Part shown: in pieces, positions 1 through 8,105 of the stretch
Layout: each line of letters begins with the position of its first letter
How positions within the stretch are numbered: position 1 is the first letter of the stretch
Program-made: the position numbers and the translations under genes
From: a virus
Reading direction: 5' to 3' (one strand)
IMG/VR virus record: IMGVR_UViG_3300027899_000067
Coordinates: 1 to 25,022 of that record
DNA: 25,022 nt
Notes under the pieces: model-generated
Seen by the model: only the letters and a program-made list of their open reading frames with translations
What the model was told of the DNA's origin: nothing
Database searches by the model: none

Positions 1-903
1 GCTTCTAATGATTTAGCATCATCAGTTCATGGTGAACGAGATGCAGAGCAAGATGATGAACATGACGCACAAGAATATCATGCTAAACGTGCAGAAAAAC
101 GTATGAGTGGCTTAGAGCGTGCTGGTAATAAACTAGCTAAAGAAGAAGTTGAAGAGTTAGATGAGTTATCAAAAACTACTTTAGGGTCATATCTTCATAA
201 AGCAGTTTCTTCTGCTTACCATCACGCGCAAAAGGTAAACGTTCCTGTTACTCGTAGCGAACGTGAACGAGGAGTAACAGATAATCACAATAAAGCTTAT
301 ACTAAAAGAATGAAAGGCATTGATGCTGCCGGCGAAAAAGTAAAAGATAAAAATATCATTAAATCTGCAATAAAAGGTACTGAACATGCAGCAAAAGCAC
401 AAGAACGGTGGAATTGGGGCCATATAGGTACAGCTAATAGACATGGAAAGGCGGCAGAAATATCAAAACAAAAAACTCATGACACTATTGAGAAAAAAAC
501 TGGTGTAAAACACACAAATGAAGAATTATATCTTGAAGATTACACATTAGAAGAGATTCAAGACTTTATGGTGTCAGAAGACTTTGAACAATTAGATGAG
601 TTATCAAAAACTACTTTAGGTTCTTATGTTAAGAAAGCTGGCCAGCAACGAGTTAACATGGCTAATAAAGAAAAAGAATTAGATGATACAGTAAATGGAC
701 TACAAAGAGCAAAACACAATGTGGATGATGATAGTTATTCTGCATTATCTGCTGCACAAGATAGAGTGAGCAAACAACGTAATGCGGTTACAGATAAAAG
801 TTTATCACGTGCTCAAGGTATCCATACTGCAATCAAAAAACTAACTAAAGAACAAGTTGAAGAGATCGAAGCTCTTGCTGCTAAGCACGGTCTAGGAGAA
901 TAA
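1..903 (+). CDS. Virion-associated hypothetical protein with DELSK repeats (5' partial)
   Basis: The reading frame is open from the first base. The first ATG (103) has no ribosome-binding site, so the gene most likely starts upstream and the visible 300 codons are its C-terminal part. The protein is highly charged, rich in Lys, Glu, Ala and Gln, and probably helical. A module reading ELDELSKTTLGSY then a Lys-rich stretch occurs twice (codons starting near 154 and 589), with 29 identical bases in the two copies. It ends in an acidic helix (EQVEEIEALAAKHGLGE). Placement directly before the prohead protease and scaffold genes suggests a head or core protein. The repeated L-D-E tripeptides fit the L/I-x-E type of site cut by T4-type gp21, so it may be processed during maturation. 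That role is inference; I do not recognise a named family. Confidence 0.75.
   Translation, partial: ASNDLASSVHGERDAEQDDEHDAQEYHAKRAEKRMSGLERAGNKLAKEEVEELDELSKTTLGSYLHKAVSSAYHHAQKVNVPVTRSERERGVTDNHNKAYTKRMKGIDAAGEKVKDKNIIKSAIKGTEHAAKAQERWNWGHIGTANRHGKAAEISKQKTHDTIEKKTGVKHTNEELYLEDYTLEEIQDFMVSEDFEQLDELSKTTLGSYVKKAGQQRVNMANKEKELDDTVNGLQRAKHNVDDDSYSALSAAQDRVSKQRNAVTDKSLSRAQGIHTAIKKLTKEQVEEIEALAAKHGLGE
157..185 (+). repeat. Direct repeat copy 1 (29 bp)
   Basis: These 29 bases are identical to 592-620 and encode the first LDELSKTTLG module of the protein. The flanking codons differ, so the protein motif is longer than the perfect DNA match. Confidence 0.9.
592..620 (+). repeat. Direct repeat copy 2 (29 bp)
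   Basis: Second copy of the 29-bp sequence at 157-185, in the same reading frame and 435 bp downstream. It encodes the second LDELSKTTLG module. Base-level identity points to a fairly recent internal duplication or ongoing conversion. Confidence 0.9.
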
Positions 904-904
904 T

Positions 905-1357
905 ATGGCAACAACAAAAGTAATTCTTAAGAAAACTCATCAAGAAGCAATCGTTAAGGTTGCTGGTACGGCTGCAACAGAAACAATTAGTTTAACTGCT
1001 GATATATTACCAGCAACTCAAGTGTTAGGCGCAACTGGTAGTCAAGCAGTAAATATTGTTGGGGTTACTTGGACTGGTGCTAATAATGGTATTGTTACTA
1101 TTAGTAGAGGTGGTGTTGGTGCTTCTGGTGCAACGGGTGTTGTTATGACACTACAAGCTAATGCATGTGGTCAATTAGATTTTGGCGGTCAACAAATGAT
1201 TCCAGATTCAATCGGCAATACATCTAATATTGAGGTTGCCATTTCAGGTGCACAAGCAGAATGCTGGTTAAAATTACGTAAAGTTGCTGGTTATACAACT
1301 ACAGTTGAGCCAGAACAATTCGGTTCACACGACGATCCTACAGTAGCAGGAAGCTAA
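905..1357 (+). CDS. Hypothetical protein, probable virion component
   Basis: This is a 150-aa protein rich in Gly, Thr, Val and Ala, with a predicted mostly beta character and no membrane segment or signal peptide. It starts one base after the upstream stop, with an AGGAG site at 894-898, and ends one base before the protease gene, so the three genes are translationally linked. Basic N-terminus (TKVILKKTHQEAIVKV), a Gly-rich middle (residues about 55-75) and an acidic tail are visible. Position between a probable core protein and gp21 suggests a structural or head-decoration role, which is inference from context. I recognise the general look of small virion proteins of marine T4-like phages, but no function can be assigned. 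Confidence 0.75.
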   Translation: MATTKVILKKTHQEAIVKVAGTAATETISLTADILPATQVLGATGSQAVNIVGVTWTGANNGIVTISRGGVGASGATGVVMTLQANACGQLDFGGQQMIPDSIGNTSNIEVAISGAQAECWLKLRKVAGYTTTVEPEQFGSHDDPTVAGS

Positions 1358-1358
1358 G

Positions 1359-2009
1359 ATGAAACTAATTAAAGAACACACAGAAGAGGTCAAGCTAATT
1401 GTAGAAGAGAAGCTTGGTAAACCCAAAGAATATTTCATTGAGGGTATATTCCTTCAATCTAATTTAAAAAACCGTAATGGTCGTATGTATTCTAAAGACA
1501 TTATGGATAAAGAAGTCAATAGATATACTGAAGAGTATGTTAACAAGAATCGTGCTTTTGGTGAATTAGGACATCCAGATACCCCATCTATTAATTTAGA
1601 TCGCGTATGTATGATGATTAAGTCACTTAAAGAAGATGGCGATAATTATGTTGGTCGTGCCAAGATTATGGATACTCCATACGGCAAGATCGTTAAGTCT
1701 CTAATTGATGAGGGTGCTCAACTAGGTGTTTCATCTAGAGGTATGGGTTCTCTTATTAGTAAAAATGGAGTGCAAATGGTACAAGATGATTTTACTCTTG
1801 CTACCGCAGCAGATGTAGTTGCAGATCCTTCTGCTCCTGGTGCTTTTGTTCAGGGGATTATGGAGGGTCGTGAATGGATGTTGGTCGATGGAAAATTTGT
1901 GGAGAAAGATTTGAGTGAAGCTCGTGGTATTATCCGTGCAACACCGTCTAGTCGCTTGGAAGAGCAAAAACTTAAGTTATTTATGAATTTTCTACAGAAA
2001 ATTAAGTAA
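1359..2009 (+). CDS. 21: Prohead core protease (gp21-like, peptidase S77)
   Basis: This 216-aa serine protease is the T4 gp21 type, which sits in the prohead core and cuts scaffold, capsid and internal proteins after L/I-x-E sites before DNA packaging. The N-terminal YFIEGIFLQSNLKNRNGRMY block, the GELGHP motif with His72 (candidate catalytic His) and the LGVSSRGMG motif with Ser125/Ser126 (candidate nucleophile) are typical of the family. A conserved DVVADPSAPGAFV block follows at about 152-164. The length matches T4 gp21 closely. The start has an AGG-type site at 1348-1352 and overlaps nothing. Scaffold and capsid genes follow directly, which is the usual gp21-22-23 order. The C-terminus (LEEQKLKLFMNFLQKIK) may be trimmed by self-cleavage, which is inference. 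Confidence 0.92.
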   Translation: MKLIKEHTEEVKLIVEEKLGKPKEYFIEGIFLQSNLKNRNGRMYSKDIMDKEVNRYTEEYVNKNRAFGELGHPDTPSINLDRVCMMIKSLKEDGDNYVGRAKIMDTPYGKIVKSLIDEGAQLGVSSRGMGSLISKNGVQMVQDDFTLATAADVVADPSAPGAFVQGIMEGREWMLVDGKFVEKDLSEARGIIRATPSSRLEEQKLKLFMNFLQKIK

Positions 2010-2010
2010 A

Positions 2011-2018
2011 TATAAATA
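2011..2018 (+). promoter_or_regulatory. T4-type late promoter for gene 22/23
   Basis: An exact TATAAATA box lies just after the gene 21 stop, 38 bp before the gene 22 start. This is the consensus -10 element recognised by gp55-containing RNA polymerase in T4. No TGTACA box is found 17 bp upstream of a TATAAT here, which fits a purely late gene block. Confidence 0.75.
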
Positions 2019-2055
2019 ATAATATAAATTATCTAATTAGATATAGGAGATAAGA

Positions 2056-3075
2056 ATGTCTATCGAACAAAAAATTGCTGAAATGTTAGCCGAATCACGT
2101 GGCAAAACAGCATCAGAAGATTTAAATGAAGAGTATGAAGAGTTAGATGAAGCAGGTAATGGTACTCCAGCACAAGTTGGTGGCCAAGAAGCTTCACATC
2201 TACCGACTGCTACTAAAGAAATGAATCCTGATTCAGATCGTAATAACGTTGATAACGAAGATGAAGTTGCTAAGGGTACTACAAAGAAACCTAATGTAGT
2301 TACTGCTAAAGCTCAAGCTGGTGATCAATCTGTTATTCGTATCGGTGATACAGTTAAAGAAGACGTTGATGCACTAGTTAATGGTGAAGATTTGTCTGAA
2401 GAGTTTAAAGCAAAAGCTGCTACAATTTTTGAAGCTGCTATTGTTGCTAGAGTTAAGCAAGAAGTTGCTAATCTAGAAGAAGAATTCGAAGCTAAGCTTG
2501 AAGAAGCTGCTGCTCAGAATCAAGAGGGTCTTGTTGAAAAAGTTGATGGATATCTCAATTATGTTGTTGAGACGTGGATAGCACAAAATGAAATTGCCCT
2601 TGAACGTGGTATGAAGTCTGAAATCCTTGAGAATTTCGTTTCAGGTCTTAAAGGTGTATTCGAAGAAAATTATATCGATATCCCTGAAGAGAAGTATGAT
2701 GTAGTAGCTGAAATGGAAGAAACAATTGATGAACTTCAAGCTAAATTAAATGAACAATTAGAAGCTAACGTTGAAATGAATAAAATCATTGCAGAACAAG
2801 CTAGAATTGATATCGTTAAAGAAGCATGTAACGGTTTAACCGATACTGAAGTAGAGAAGTTCACTGGTCTTGCAGAAGAATTAGTATTTGAAGATGCTGA
2901 TACCTTTGCTACTAAAGTTCAGACAATTCGTGAAAATTATTTCACAAACAAGGTAGCAAGCAAAATTATCGCTGAGTCTGTTGTTACAGATACTCCAGTA
3001 GAAGTTTTAGCTGAAGAAGTAGTGGTTGCTCCACAAATGAAGCGTTATATGAACGCTCTAAATAACTTAAAATAA
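2056..3075 (+). CDS. 22: Prohead scaffolding core protein (gp22-like)
   Basis: This 339-aa protein is very acidic and rich in Glu, Ala, Val and Lys, with long predicted coiled-coil helices (about residues 105-165 and 210-300), as expected for the T4 gp22 scaffold that fills the prohead and is destroyed by gp21. It is longer than T4 gp22 (about 270 aa) because of a low-complexity acidic N-terminal half. Many L/I-x-E tripeptides provide possible cleavage sites. The C-terminus (APQMKRYMNALNNLK) resembles the end of gp22 proteins that contacts the capsid shell. An AGGAGA site precedes the start, and a TATAAATA late promoter lies upstream. The N-terminus carries EEYEELDEAG, an echo of the ELDEL motif of the first gene in the window. 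The capsid gene follows after 15 bp, so the two are probably co-transcribed. Confidence 0.9.
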   Translation: MSIEQKIAEMLAESRGKTASEDLNEEYEELDEAGNGTPAQVGGQEASHLPTATKEMNPDSDRNNVDNEDEVAKGTTKKPNVVTAKAQAGDQSVIRIGDTVKEDVDALVNGEDLSEEFKAKAATIFEAAIVARVKQEVANLEEEFEAKLEEAAAQNQEGLVEKVDGYLNYVVETWIAQNEIALERGMKSEILENFVSGLKGVFEENYIDIPEEKYDVVAEMEETIDELQAKLNEQLEANVEMNKIIAEQARIDIVKEACNGLTDTEVEKFTGLAEELVFEDADTFATKVQTIRENYFTNKVASKIIAESVVTDTPVEVLAEEVVVAPQMKRYMNALNNLK

Positions 3076-3090
3076 GAAAAAGGAATTACA

Positions 3091-4401
3091 ATGTCAACTC
3101 GTCAAGATTTAGTAAAAAAATGGGCACCGATCCTAGAACATAGTTCTTTGCCTAGCATTAAAGATAACTACCGTAAAGAAGTTACGGCTGTTCTTTTAGA
3201 AAACCAAGAACGCGAAATGGCTAAACAACAAGAAGCTTTGTTCGAAACAGCCCCAACCAACTCAGGCGGTGCAGGTCTTGCTTTAGGTGGTGCTGGTGCT
3301 ATGACTGGCTCTGTAGCTGGTTTCGATCCAGTTCTTATCAGTTTAGTACGTCGTGCTATGCCACAAATGATCGCTTATGACATTTGCGGTGTACAACCAA
3401 TGACACAACCTACTGGTTTGATCTTTGCAATGAAATCAAAATATACTTCACAAGACAGCGCTTCAGAAGCATTGTTCAATGAAGCAGATTCAGATTTCTC
3501 TGGTACAGGTACTCATGAAGGTTCTAACCCAGCATCTGGTACATACACAACTGGTACTGGTTTGACTACTGCTAATGCAGAACGTTTAGGTCAAGGTGGT
3601 TCTGGTGATGGCGAATTCGGTCAAATGGCATTCTCTATCGAGCGTAAATCTGTAACTGCTCAAACTCGTGCTCTTAAAGCTGAATACTCAGTTGAATTAG
3701 CTCAAGACTTGAAAGCAGTTCATGGTCTAGATGCTGAAACAGAATTAAGCAACATCCTTTCAACAGAAATTCTTGCTGAAATCAACCGTGAAGTTATCCG
3801 TACTGTTTATAAAACAGCTAAAGTTGGTGCTCAAGTTGGTACAACAACTGCTGGTACTTTCGACTTAGATGTTGATTCAAATGGTCGTTGGTCTGTTGAA
3901 AAATTCAAAGGTCTATTGTTCCAAATCGAACGTGAAGCCAATGCGATTGCTCAACAAACACGTCGTGGTCGTGGTAACTTCATCCTTTGCTCTTCAGATG
4001 TTGCATCTGCATTAGCAATGGCTGGTGTATTAGATTACGCTCCTGCTTTAAGTACTGGTTTGAATGTTGACGAAGCTTCAACAACATTTGCTGGTGTATT
4101 GAATGGTAAATATAAAGTTTATGTTGATCCATATTCATCTAACCAACAAGCTACTCAGTTCTTCACTGTAGGTTACAAAGGTACTTCAGCATTTGATGCT
4201 GGTTTGTTCTACTGCCCATACGTTCCATTGCAAATGGTTCGTGCTATCGATCCTAACAGTTTCCAACCAAAAATTGGTTTCAAAACTCGTTACGGTATGG
4301 TTGCTAACCCATTCGTTTCATTGGATGGTTCAACTGATGATTTATCAGTAGCAAACAAAAACTACTACTACAGAAAAGTTGCAGTAACGAACTTAATGTA
4401 A
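3091..4401 (+). CDS. 23: Major capsid protein (gp23-like)
   Basis: This 436-aa protein is the T4 gp23 homologue with the HK97 fold, forming the hexamers of the head. The N-terminal part (about residues 1-52) is the probable propeptide; LFE at residues 50-52, followed by TAPTN, is a good gp21 cleavage site. Family blocks visible are FDPVLISLVRRAMPQMIAYD (about 79-98), the ERKSVTAQTRALKAEYSVEL block (about 184-203), RGRGNFILCSSDVASAL (about 293-309) and a GFKTRYGMVANPF C-terminal block. It is shorter than T4 gp23 (521 aa), as is usual in marine T4-like phages, which lack much of the insertion domain. It lies after gene 22 with an AAGGA site and is followed by a strong terminator. Codon choice here is richer in C-ending codons than in neighbouring small genes, consistent with high expression. 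Confidence 0.96.
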   Translation: MSTRQDLVKKWAPILEHSSLPSIKDNYRKEVTAVLLENQEREMAKQQEALFETAPTNSGGAGLALGGAGAMTGSVAGFDPVLISLVRRAMPQMIAYDICGVQPMTQPTGLIFAMKSKYTSQDSASEALFNEADSDFSGTGTHEGSNPASGTYTTGTGLTTANAERLGQGGSGDGEFGQMAFSIERKSVTAQTRALKAEYSVELAQDLKAVHGLDAETELSNILSTEILAEINREVIRTVYKTAKVGAQVGTTTAGTFDLDVDSNGRWSVEKFKGLLFQIEREANAIAQQTRRGRGNFILCSSDVASALAMAGVLDYAPALSTGLNVDEASTTFAGVLNGKYKVYVDPYSSNQQATQFFTVGYKGTSAFDAGLFYCPYVPLQMVRAIDPNSFQPKIGFKTRYGMVANPFVSLDGSTDDLSVANKNYYYRKVAVTNLM

Positions 4402-4431
4402 TATTAGAAGCCTACGTAAGATAGGTACTTT

Positions 4432-4457
4432 AAGGGGATCTTCGGATCCCCTTTTTT
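4432..4457 (+). terminator. Rho-independent terminator after gene 23
   Basis: A 9-bp perfect stem (AAGGGGATC with GATCCCCTT) closes a TTCG tetraloop and is followed by a run of T residues ending at 4457. It separates the capsid gene from the tail tube gene. A near-identical copy occurs at 15236-15260. Confidence 0.95.
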
Positions 4458-4459
4458 AT

Positions 4460-4488
4460 TGTACAAAATACTATAAATATGATATAAT
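4460..4488 (+). promoter_or_regulatory. TGTACA/TATAAT promoter with nested late box (tail tube gene)
   Basis: TGTACA (4460-4465) and TATAAT (4483-4488) are exactly 17 bp apart, as in ten other copies in this window. Uniquely, the spacer also holds a perfect TATAAATA late box at 4472-4479. The tail tube gene 28 bp downstream may therefore be served by two promoter types. Confidence 0.75.
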
Positions 4489-4516
4489 AAATAGTAAAAC
4501 ATTTTTAGGAAATCTT

Positions 4517-5056
4517 ATGGCCACATTAACATGTCCAATGCCGGAAAACATTAATCCATTATCTGCCAATGGGTTTATGTTTAATATTTCGAAACTACCT
4601 GAAGTTAGTTTCTTTTGTCAACAAGTAAACTTACCAAATATTACTTTAGGTGTAGCTGATCAAGCAACACCATTTTCTATGATACCTATTCCTGGTGAGA
4701 TGTTGACTTATGGTACTTTAGATTTGCAATTCTTAATTGATGAAAATATGAATAATTTTAAATCAGTTTATAATTGGATGACTGGTTTAGGTTTCCCAGT
4801 AAATAATAAACAATATAGTGATCTTGTTTCAAGTAGTAATATAAATCAAAGAAATGAATTAATGTCGAATTACTCAGATGCCGTATTACAGATCCTTAAT
4901 AGTAATAATAATTCATCTGAAACTAAAACTATTCAATTTAGAGATATTTTTCCTGTGTCATTAGAAAGTTTAACAATGATGTCAACTAGTACAGACGTAC
5001 AATACTTAGTAGGAAGTGTATCATTTAGGATCAGTTATTACGAATTTATGGCTTAA
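4517..5056 (+). CDS. Tail tube protein-like (gp19 family)
   Basis: This 179-aa protein resembles the tail tube proteins of marine T4-like phages. Visible blocks are a FMFNISKLPEVSFFCQQVNLP stretch (about residues 21-41), a GEMLTYGTLDLQFLIDENM block (about 60-78), NWMTGLGFP (about 86-94), IFPVSLESL (about 144-152) and the final beta strands with VSFRISYYEF. This beta-strand pattern is that of the tube fold shared by T4 gp19 and its relatives. T4 gp19 is 163 aa, so the length fits. It follows a terminator and has its own promoters, with AGGAA at 4507-4511 before the start. It could instead be a tube-initiator type paralogue (gp48/gp54 class), so I leave the symbol empty. The role as a structural tail component is well supported; the exact gene number is less so. 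Confidence 0.7.
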   Translation: MATLTCPMPENINPLSANGFMFNISKLPEVSFFCQQVNLPNITLGVADQATPFSMIPIPGEMLTYGTLDLQFLIDENMNNFKSVYNWMTGLGFPVNNKQYSDLVSSSNINQRNELMSNYSDAVLQILNSNNNSSETKTIQFRDIFPVSLESLTMMSTSTDVQYLVGSVSFRISYYEFMA

Positions 5057-5084
5057 TAAATAGATTATACATTATGGAGTTGTT

Positions 5085-5522
5085 ATGAAAATAGATGAAA
5101 TTCAAGATATGTGGGAGTCAGACTGTGGGATAGATGATAACTATCTCGGTGAGGCTGCCACATTAACACCTAAGTTACATTCAAAATATATCAAGTTACT
5201 TATTGAAGCTAAGTTAAAGCATTCTAAGTATACCTCTGACTATAACCAATTAAGAAAAACTAAATTCAAATACTATCGTGGAGAGATGTCACGTGAGGAA
5301 TTAGCAGATCTACAATGGGATCAATACCAAGGAGTTAAGCCACTCAAGAATGAGATGGATGAAATTCTTACTGGTGATACGGATCTAAATAACATTAATA
5401 CTAGAATCGAATACCTAACTGCAATGATATATCTATTAGAGTCTATCCTTGGTCAGATACGTTCTAGAGACTTTCAAATTAAAAATGGAATCGCTTGGAA
5501 GCAGTTCCTAGCAGGGATGTAA
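5085..5522 (+). CDS. uvsY: UvsY-like recombination mediator
   Basis: At 145 aa this matches T4 UvsY (137 aa) in length, charge and ending: the C-terminal SRDFQIKNGIAWKQFLAGM block aligns well with T4 UvsY's C-terminus. UvsY loads the UvsX recombinase onto gp32-coated single-stranded DNA during recombination-dependent replication. The protein is mostly helical with a basic centre (about residues 42-66, including KYTSDYNQLRKTKFKYYRG). A GGAG site lies 5' of the start. The UvsW gene begins one base into its stop codon (TAATG), the same uvsY-uvsW neighbourhood as in T4. Together, sequence and context make the call solid. Confidence 0.85.
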   Translation: MKIDEIQDMWESDCGIDDNYLGEAATLTPKLHSKYIKLLIEAKLKHSKYTSDYNQLRKTKFKYYRGEMSREELADLQWDQYQGVKPLKNEMDEILTGDTDLNNINTRIEYLTAMIYLLESILGQIRSRDFQIKNGIAWKQFLAGM

Positions 5523-7003
5523 TGAAGATAGTAATAGAAAAACAAGATGAAGTAAATCTAAGAGTGATGGCTGATGACGGCATCGAATACGATCTGTCTC
5601 AGTTCTTTACATTTGAAGTACCAGGTGCTAGATTTACACCTGCTTTCCGTGCCCGCTTGTGGGATGGAAAGATTCGTATGTACGATCTACTTAGAAAAAC
5701 TTTATATGTTGGTCTATTAGATTATCTTATTAAGTTTGCTGAAAGAAATGATCTTGAAATTGAATACAAGAATGAAGTTGTATCAAAGACTCCTGTTACC
5801 TATGAAGAAATAGAAGCATTCACAAAGGGTTTAAATCTCTACGGTAGAGGTAATCCTATTGAGATTCGTGATTATCAGATAGACGCTATCACTCATGGCA
5901 TTTATAACAATCGATCAATATTACTATCTCCTACTGGTTCAGGTAAGTCGTTAATCATCTATTCATTGGTTAGATGGCACCTAGAGAATGGTCGTAAATG
6001 TTTGGTTGTAGTTCCTACTACTTCTCTAGTGGAACAAATGTACTCAGACTTTGAGGATTATTCCTCAGCAAATGGTTGGACTACATCAGAATATTGTCAG
6101 AAACTTTACTCAGGATTTCCTAGAGAAGTTACCAAGGATGTAATGTTTAGTACATGGCAATCTATCTACACTCAACCTAAATCCTGGTTCGATCAGTTTC
6201 AGGTGTTATTTGGTGATGAAGCGCATCAGTTTAAGGCAAAATCATTGACCACAATTATGGATAAAATGAGTGAAACCGGCTTCAGAATCGGCACAACCGG
6301 CTCATTAGATGATAGTAAAATCAATAAATTAGTGCTGGAGGGAGTGTTTGGCCCCACCTATAAGGTTACATCAACCCGCGCACTAATGGATGATAATAAG
6401 CTCGCAGAACTAAAGATTAATGCAATCATCTTAAAATACGATGAATCAACCCGTAAAGAGTTTAATAAATCTACATACCAACAAGAGATGAATTATCTTG
6501 TTACTAATGAGAAGCGCAATAAGTTTATTAGGAATGTTGCTTTAGGATGTGAAGGTAATACGTTATTGTTATTTCAATATGTAGATAAGCATGGTAAGAT
6601 TTTGGATGAAATGATTAGAGCAAAAGTTGCAGAAGGACGTAAGGTCTTCTTTATCCATGGGGGTACAGAAGTTGCAGACCGTGAAGGTATTCGTAAAATC
6701 GTGGAGAAAGAAAATAATGCGATCATCATTGCTAGTTTTGGTGTGTATAGTACTGGTATTAATATACCTTCAATTGAAAACGTTATCTTCGCTTCACCAA
6801 GCAAATCAAAGATTAGAAATCTGCAGTCCATTGGTCGTGGATTACGTTTAAACTCTGGTAAAAAGTATTGCACATTATATGATATAGCTGATGACTTATC
6901 GTATAAATCGTGGAAAAACCACACTTTAAAACATGCTGCTGAACGCTATAAATTATATAGCGAGGAAGAGTTTTCCATTAAATTAGTTGAGGTATCGATG
7001 TGA
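5522..7003 (+). CDS. uvsW: UvsW-like superfamily 2 DNA helicase
   Basis: This 493-aa helicase is the T4 UvsW homologue (503 aa), which unwinds branched DNA and R-loops and helps switch from origin- to recombination-driven replication. An N-terminal UvsW-type domain (about residues 1-100) comes before the RecA-like lobes. Motif I is SPTGSGKS (136-143), motif II is DEAH (232-235), the motif III region is TTGSLDD (about 258-264) and motif VI is QSIGRGLR (435-442). I chose the ATG at 5522 because it overlaps the uvsY stop as TAATG and has an AGG-type site upstream. A longer reading from 5495 would run well inside uvsY and has no better site. The next gene starts at GTG 7000, overlapping the stop. 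Confidence 0.95.
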   Translation: MKIVIEKQDEVNLRVMADDGIEYDLSQFFTFEVPGARFTPAFRARLWDGKIRMYDLLRKTLYVGLLDYLIKFAERNDLEIEYKNEVVSKTPVTYEEIEAFTKGLNLYGRGNPIEIRDYQIDAITHGIYNNRSILLSPTGSGKSLIIYSLVRWHLENGRKCLVVVPTTSLVEQMYSDFEDYSSANGWTTSEYCQKLYSGFPREVTKDVMFSTWQSIYTQPKSWFDQFQVLFGDEAHQFKAKSLTTIMDKMSETGFRIGTTGSLDDSKINKLVLEGVFGPTYKVTSTRALMDDNKLAELKINAIILKYDESTRKEFNKSTYQQEMNYLVTNEKRNKFIRNVALGCEGNTLLLFQYVDKHGKILDEMIRAKVAEGRKVFFIHGGTEVADREGIRKIVEKENNAIIIASFGVYSTGINIPSIENVIFASPSKSKIRNLQSIGRGLRLNSGKKYCTLYDIADDLSYKSWKNHTLKHAAERYKLYSEEEFSIKLVEVSM

Positions 7004-7410
7004 GTGAAGTAGAATACGGTCCTGAGGACTACGTAGTAGTAATAAAACTATCTAATGGTGAAGAAATTGTAGGATTAATGGTAGATGATAATGGTGAATA
7101 TGTTAAGATAGAACATCCATATACTCTACGATATGATCCTATAAAAGGTGGAGTAGGATTACTGCCATGGTGTTTATGGTCAGAGGATCAACTGTTTCAT
7201 GTTTACCATGATAAGATTATTTTTGTTGTAACATGTAATAGAAAGATTGCTACTCGTTATCTAGACGTAATAGATACGATAGTAAATCCAATGGCAGATG
7301 ATCTTGATGAGTTTAGATCAGTATTAGATGAATTAGATAAGGCAACAGGTAATGATAATATCTATGATGAACCATCTATAATAGTAGAAGGTAATGATAC
7401 TAAGCATTAA
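7000..7410 (+). CDS. Sm-like (LSm-fold) phage protein
   Basis: The 136-aa protein begins VVVIKLSNGEEIVGLMVDDNGEYVKIEHP, the strand pattern and GEEIxG signature of the Sm-like proteins known from marine phages. The middle block (GLLPWCLW, about residues 51-58) matches the G-hydrophobic-PW motif that also appears as GFAPFMP in the related gene at 17305. The C-terminal quarter is acidic and probably flexible. Sm-like proteins form rings and often bind RNA; what these phage versions bind is not known to me. The start is GTG overlapping the uvsW stop (GTGA), preceded by GAGG at 6989-6992, so it is probably translationally coupled to uvsW. Family call moderate; biochemical role unknown. Confidence 0.6.
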   Translation: MSEVEYGPEDYVVVIKLSNGEEIVGLMVDDNGEYVKIEHPYTLRYDPIKGGVGLLPWCLWSEDQLFHVYHDKIIFVVTCNRKIATRYLDVIDTIVNPMADDLDEFRSVLDELDKATGNDNIYDEPSIIVEGNDTKH

Positions 7411-7499
7411 TAACTTATTTATTACTTGACCGCCTCTGTATAGATATAATAACACTAAAAAGAATTTATGTACAATTTAGTTTATGATACCAAATATAG

Positions 7500-7528
7500 T
7501 GTACAAAAAACATATTACAGTATATAAT
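7500..7528 (+). promoter_or_regulatory. TGTACA-17-TATAAT promoter for gene 55
   Basis: TGTACA at 7500-7505 and TATAAT at 7523-7528 with a 17-bp spacer, 27 bp before the gene 55 start. The sequence after TGTACA is A-rich, not the longer TTAATT version. The 145-bp gap between 7410 and 7556 also holds a second possible -10 (TATAAT, 7445-7450) without a well-spaced upstream box. Confidence 0.8.
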
Positions 7529-7555
7529 TGTTTTATATTATGAAAAGGGTAACAA

Positions 7556-8101
7556 ATGGCATCTTCACATTACGTTAACAATCCAGACTTCTTAGAAGCT
7601 TTAAAGAAACATAGAATTGCAGTAGCCGATGCATTAGAATCAGGGGATGAGAAACCTCAGGTCTCTAATTATATTGGTGAATGTATTCTTAAGATTGCTA
7701 ACCATCTATCTTATAAATCAAACTTTATTAATTATTCATACCGTGATGAAATGATCGCGGATGGTATAGAGAATTGTCTACGATATGTAAACAACTTTGA
7801 TCCTGCAAAATCTTCTAATCCATTTGCTTATTTTACTCAGGTAATCTATTTTGCTTTCCTACGTCGTATTGCTAGAGAAAAGAAACAATCAGTAATTAAA
7901 GGTAAGATGATCCGTGACATGTCGTTTGAGTCTTTTGAATTACAAGATCAAGATGAAGATGGCCACTTCACCAATTCTTATATTGACTTTATGCAATCTA
8001 ATGGATCATTTGACGACTTCATTGAACGCAAGAAAGAAAAGAAAAAGAAACCTAAAACTTCAATAGAAGAACTATTAGAATCAGACGAACTATCCGAATA
8101 A
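7556..8101 (+). CDS. 55: Late-transcription sigma factor (gp55-like)
   Basis: This 181-aa protein corresponds to T4 gp55 (185 aa), the small sigma factor that lets host RNA polymerase recognise TATAAATA late promoters. The diagnostic block is NPFAYFTQVIYFAFLRRIAREKKQ (about residues 88-111), the region 2-like core- and -10-binding segment. The N-terminal helix region (LKIANHLSYKSNFINYSYRDEM) is also family-typical. A Lys-rich linker (KKEKKKKPK, about 159-167) leads to an acidic C-terminal tail (SIEELLESDELSE), the place where T4 gp55 carries its sliding-clamp contact. Several TATAAATA boxes in this window (2011, 4472, 12729, 15274, 16396) would be its targets. An AAAAGGG site precedes the ATG. 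It has its own TGTACA-type promoter. Confidence 0.95.
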   Translation: MASSHYVNNPDFLEALKKHRIAVADALESGDEKPQVSNYIGECILKIANHLSYKSNFINYSYRDEMIADGIENCLRYVNNFDPAKSSNPFAYFTQVIYFAFLRRIAREKKQSVIKGKMIRDMSFESFELQDQDEDGHFTNSYIDFMQSNGSFDDFIERKKEKKKKPKTSIEELLESDELSE

Positions 8102-8105
8102 AGAT

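Noticed and set aside
6574-6924. Antisense frame inside uvsW, and similar antisense frames inside 21, 46, ligase and polymerase
   Set aside because: These are shadows of strongly conserved + strand genes; every supported gene in the window is on the + strand.
7426-7450. TTGACC then TATAAT as a host-type promoter
   Set aside because: The spacer is only 13 bp, too short for a normal sigma-70 promoter.
7468-7527. 19-aa frame between the Sm-like gene and gene 55
   Set aside because: It has no clear ribosome-binding site and overlaps the TGTACA/TATAAT promoter for gene 55, whose bases explain the sequence better.
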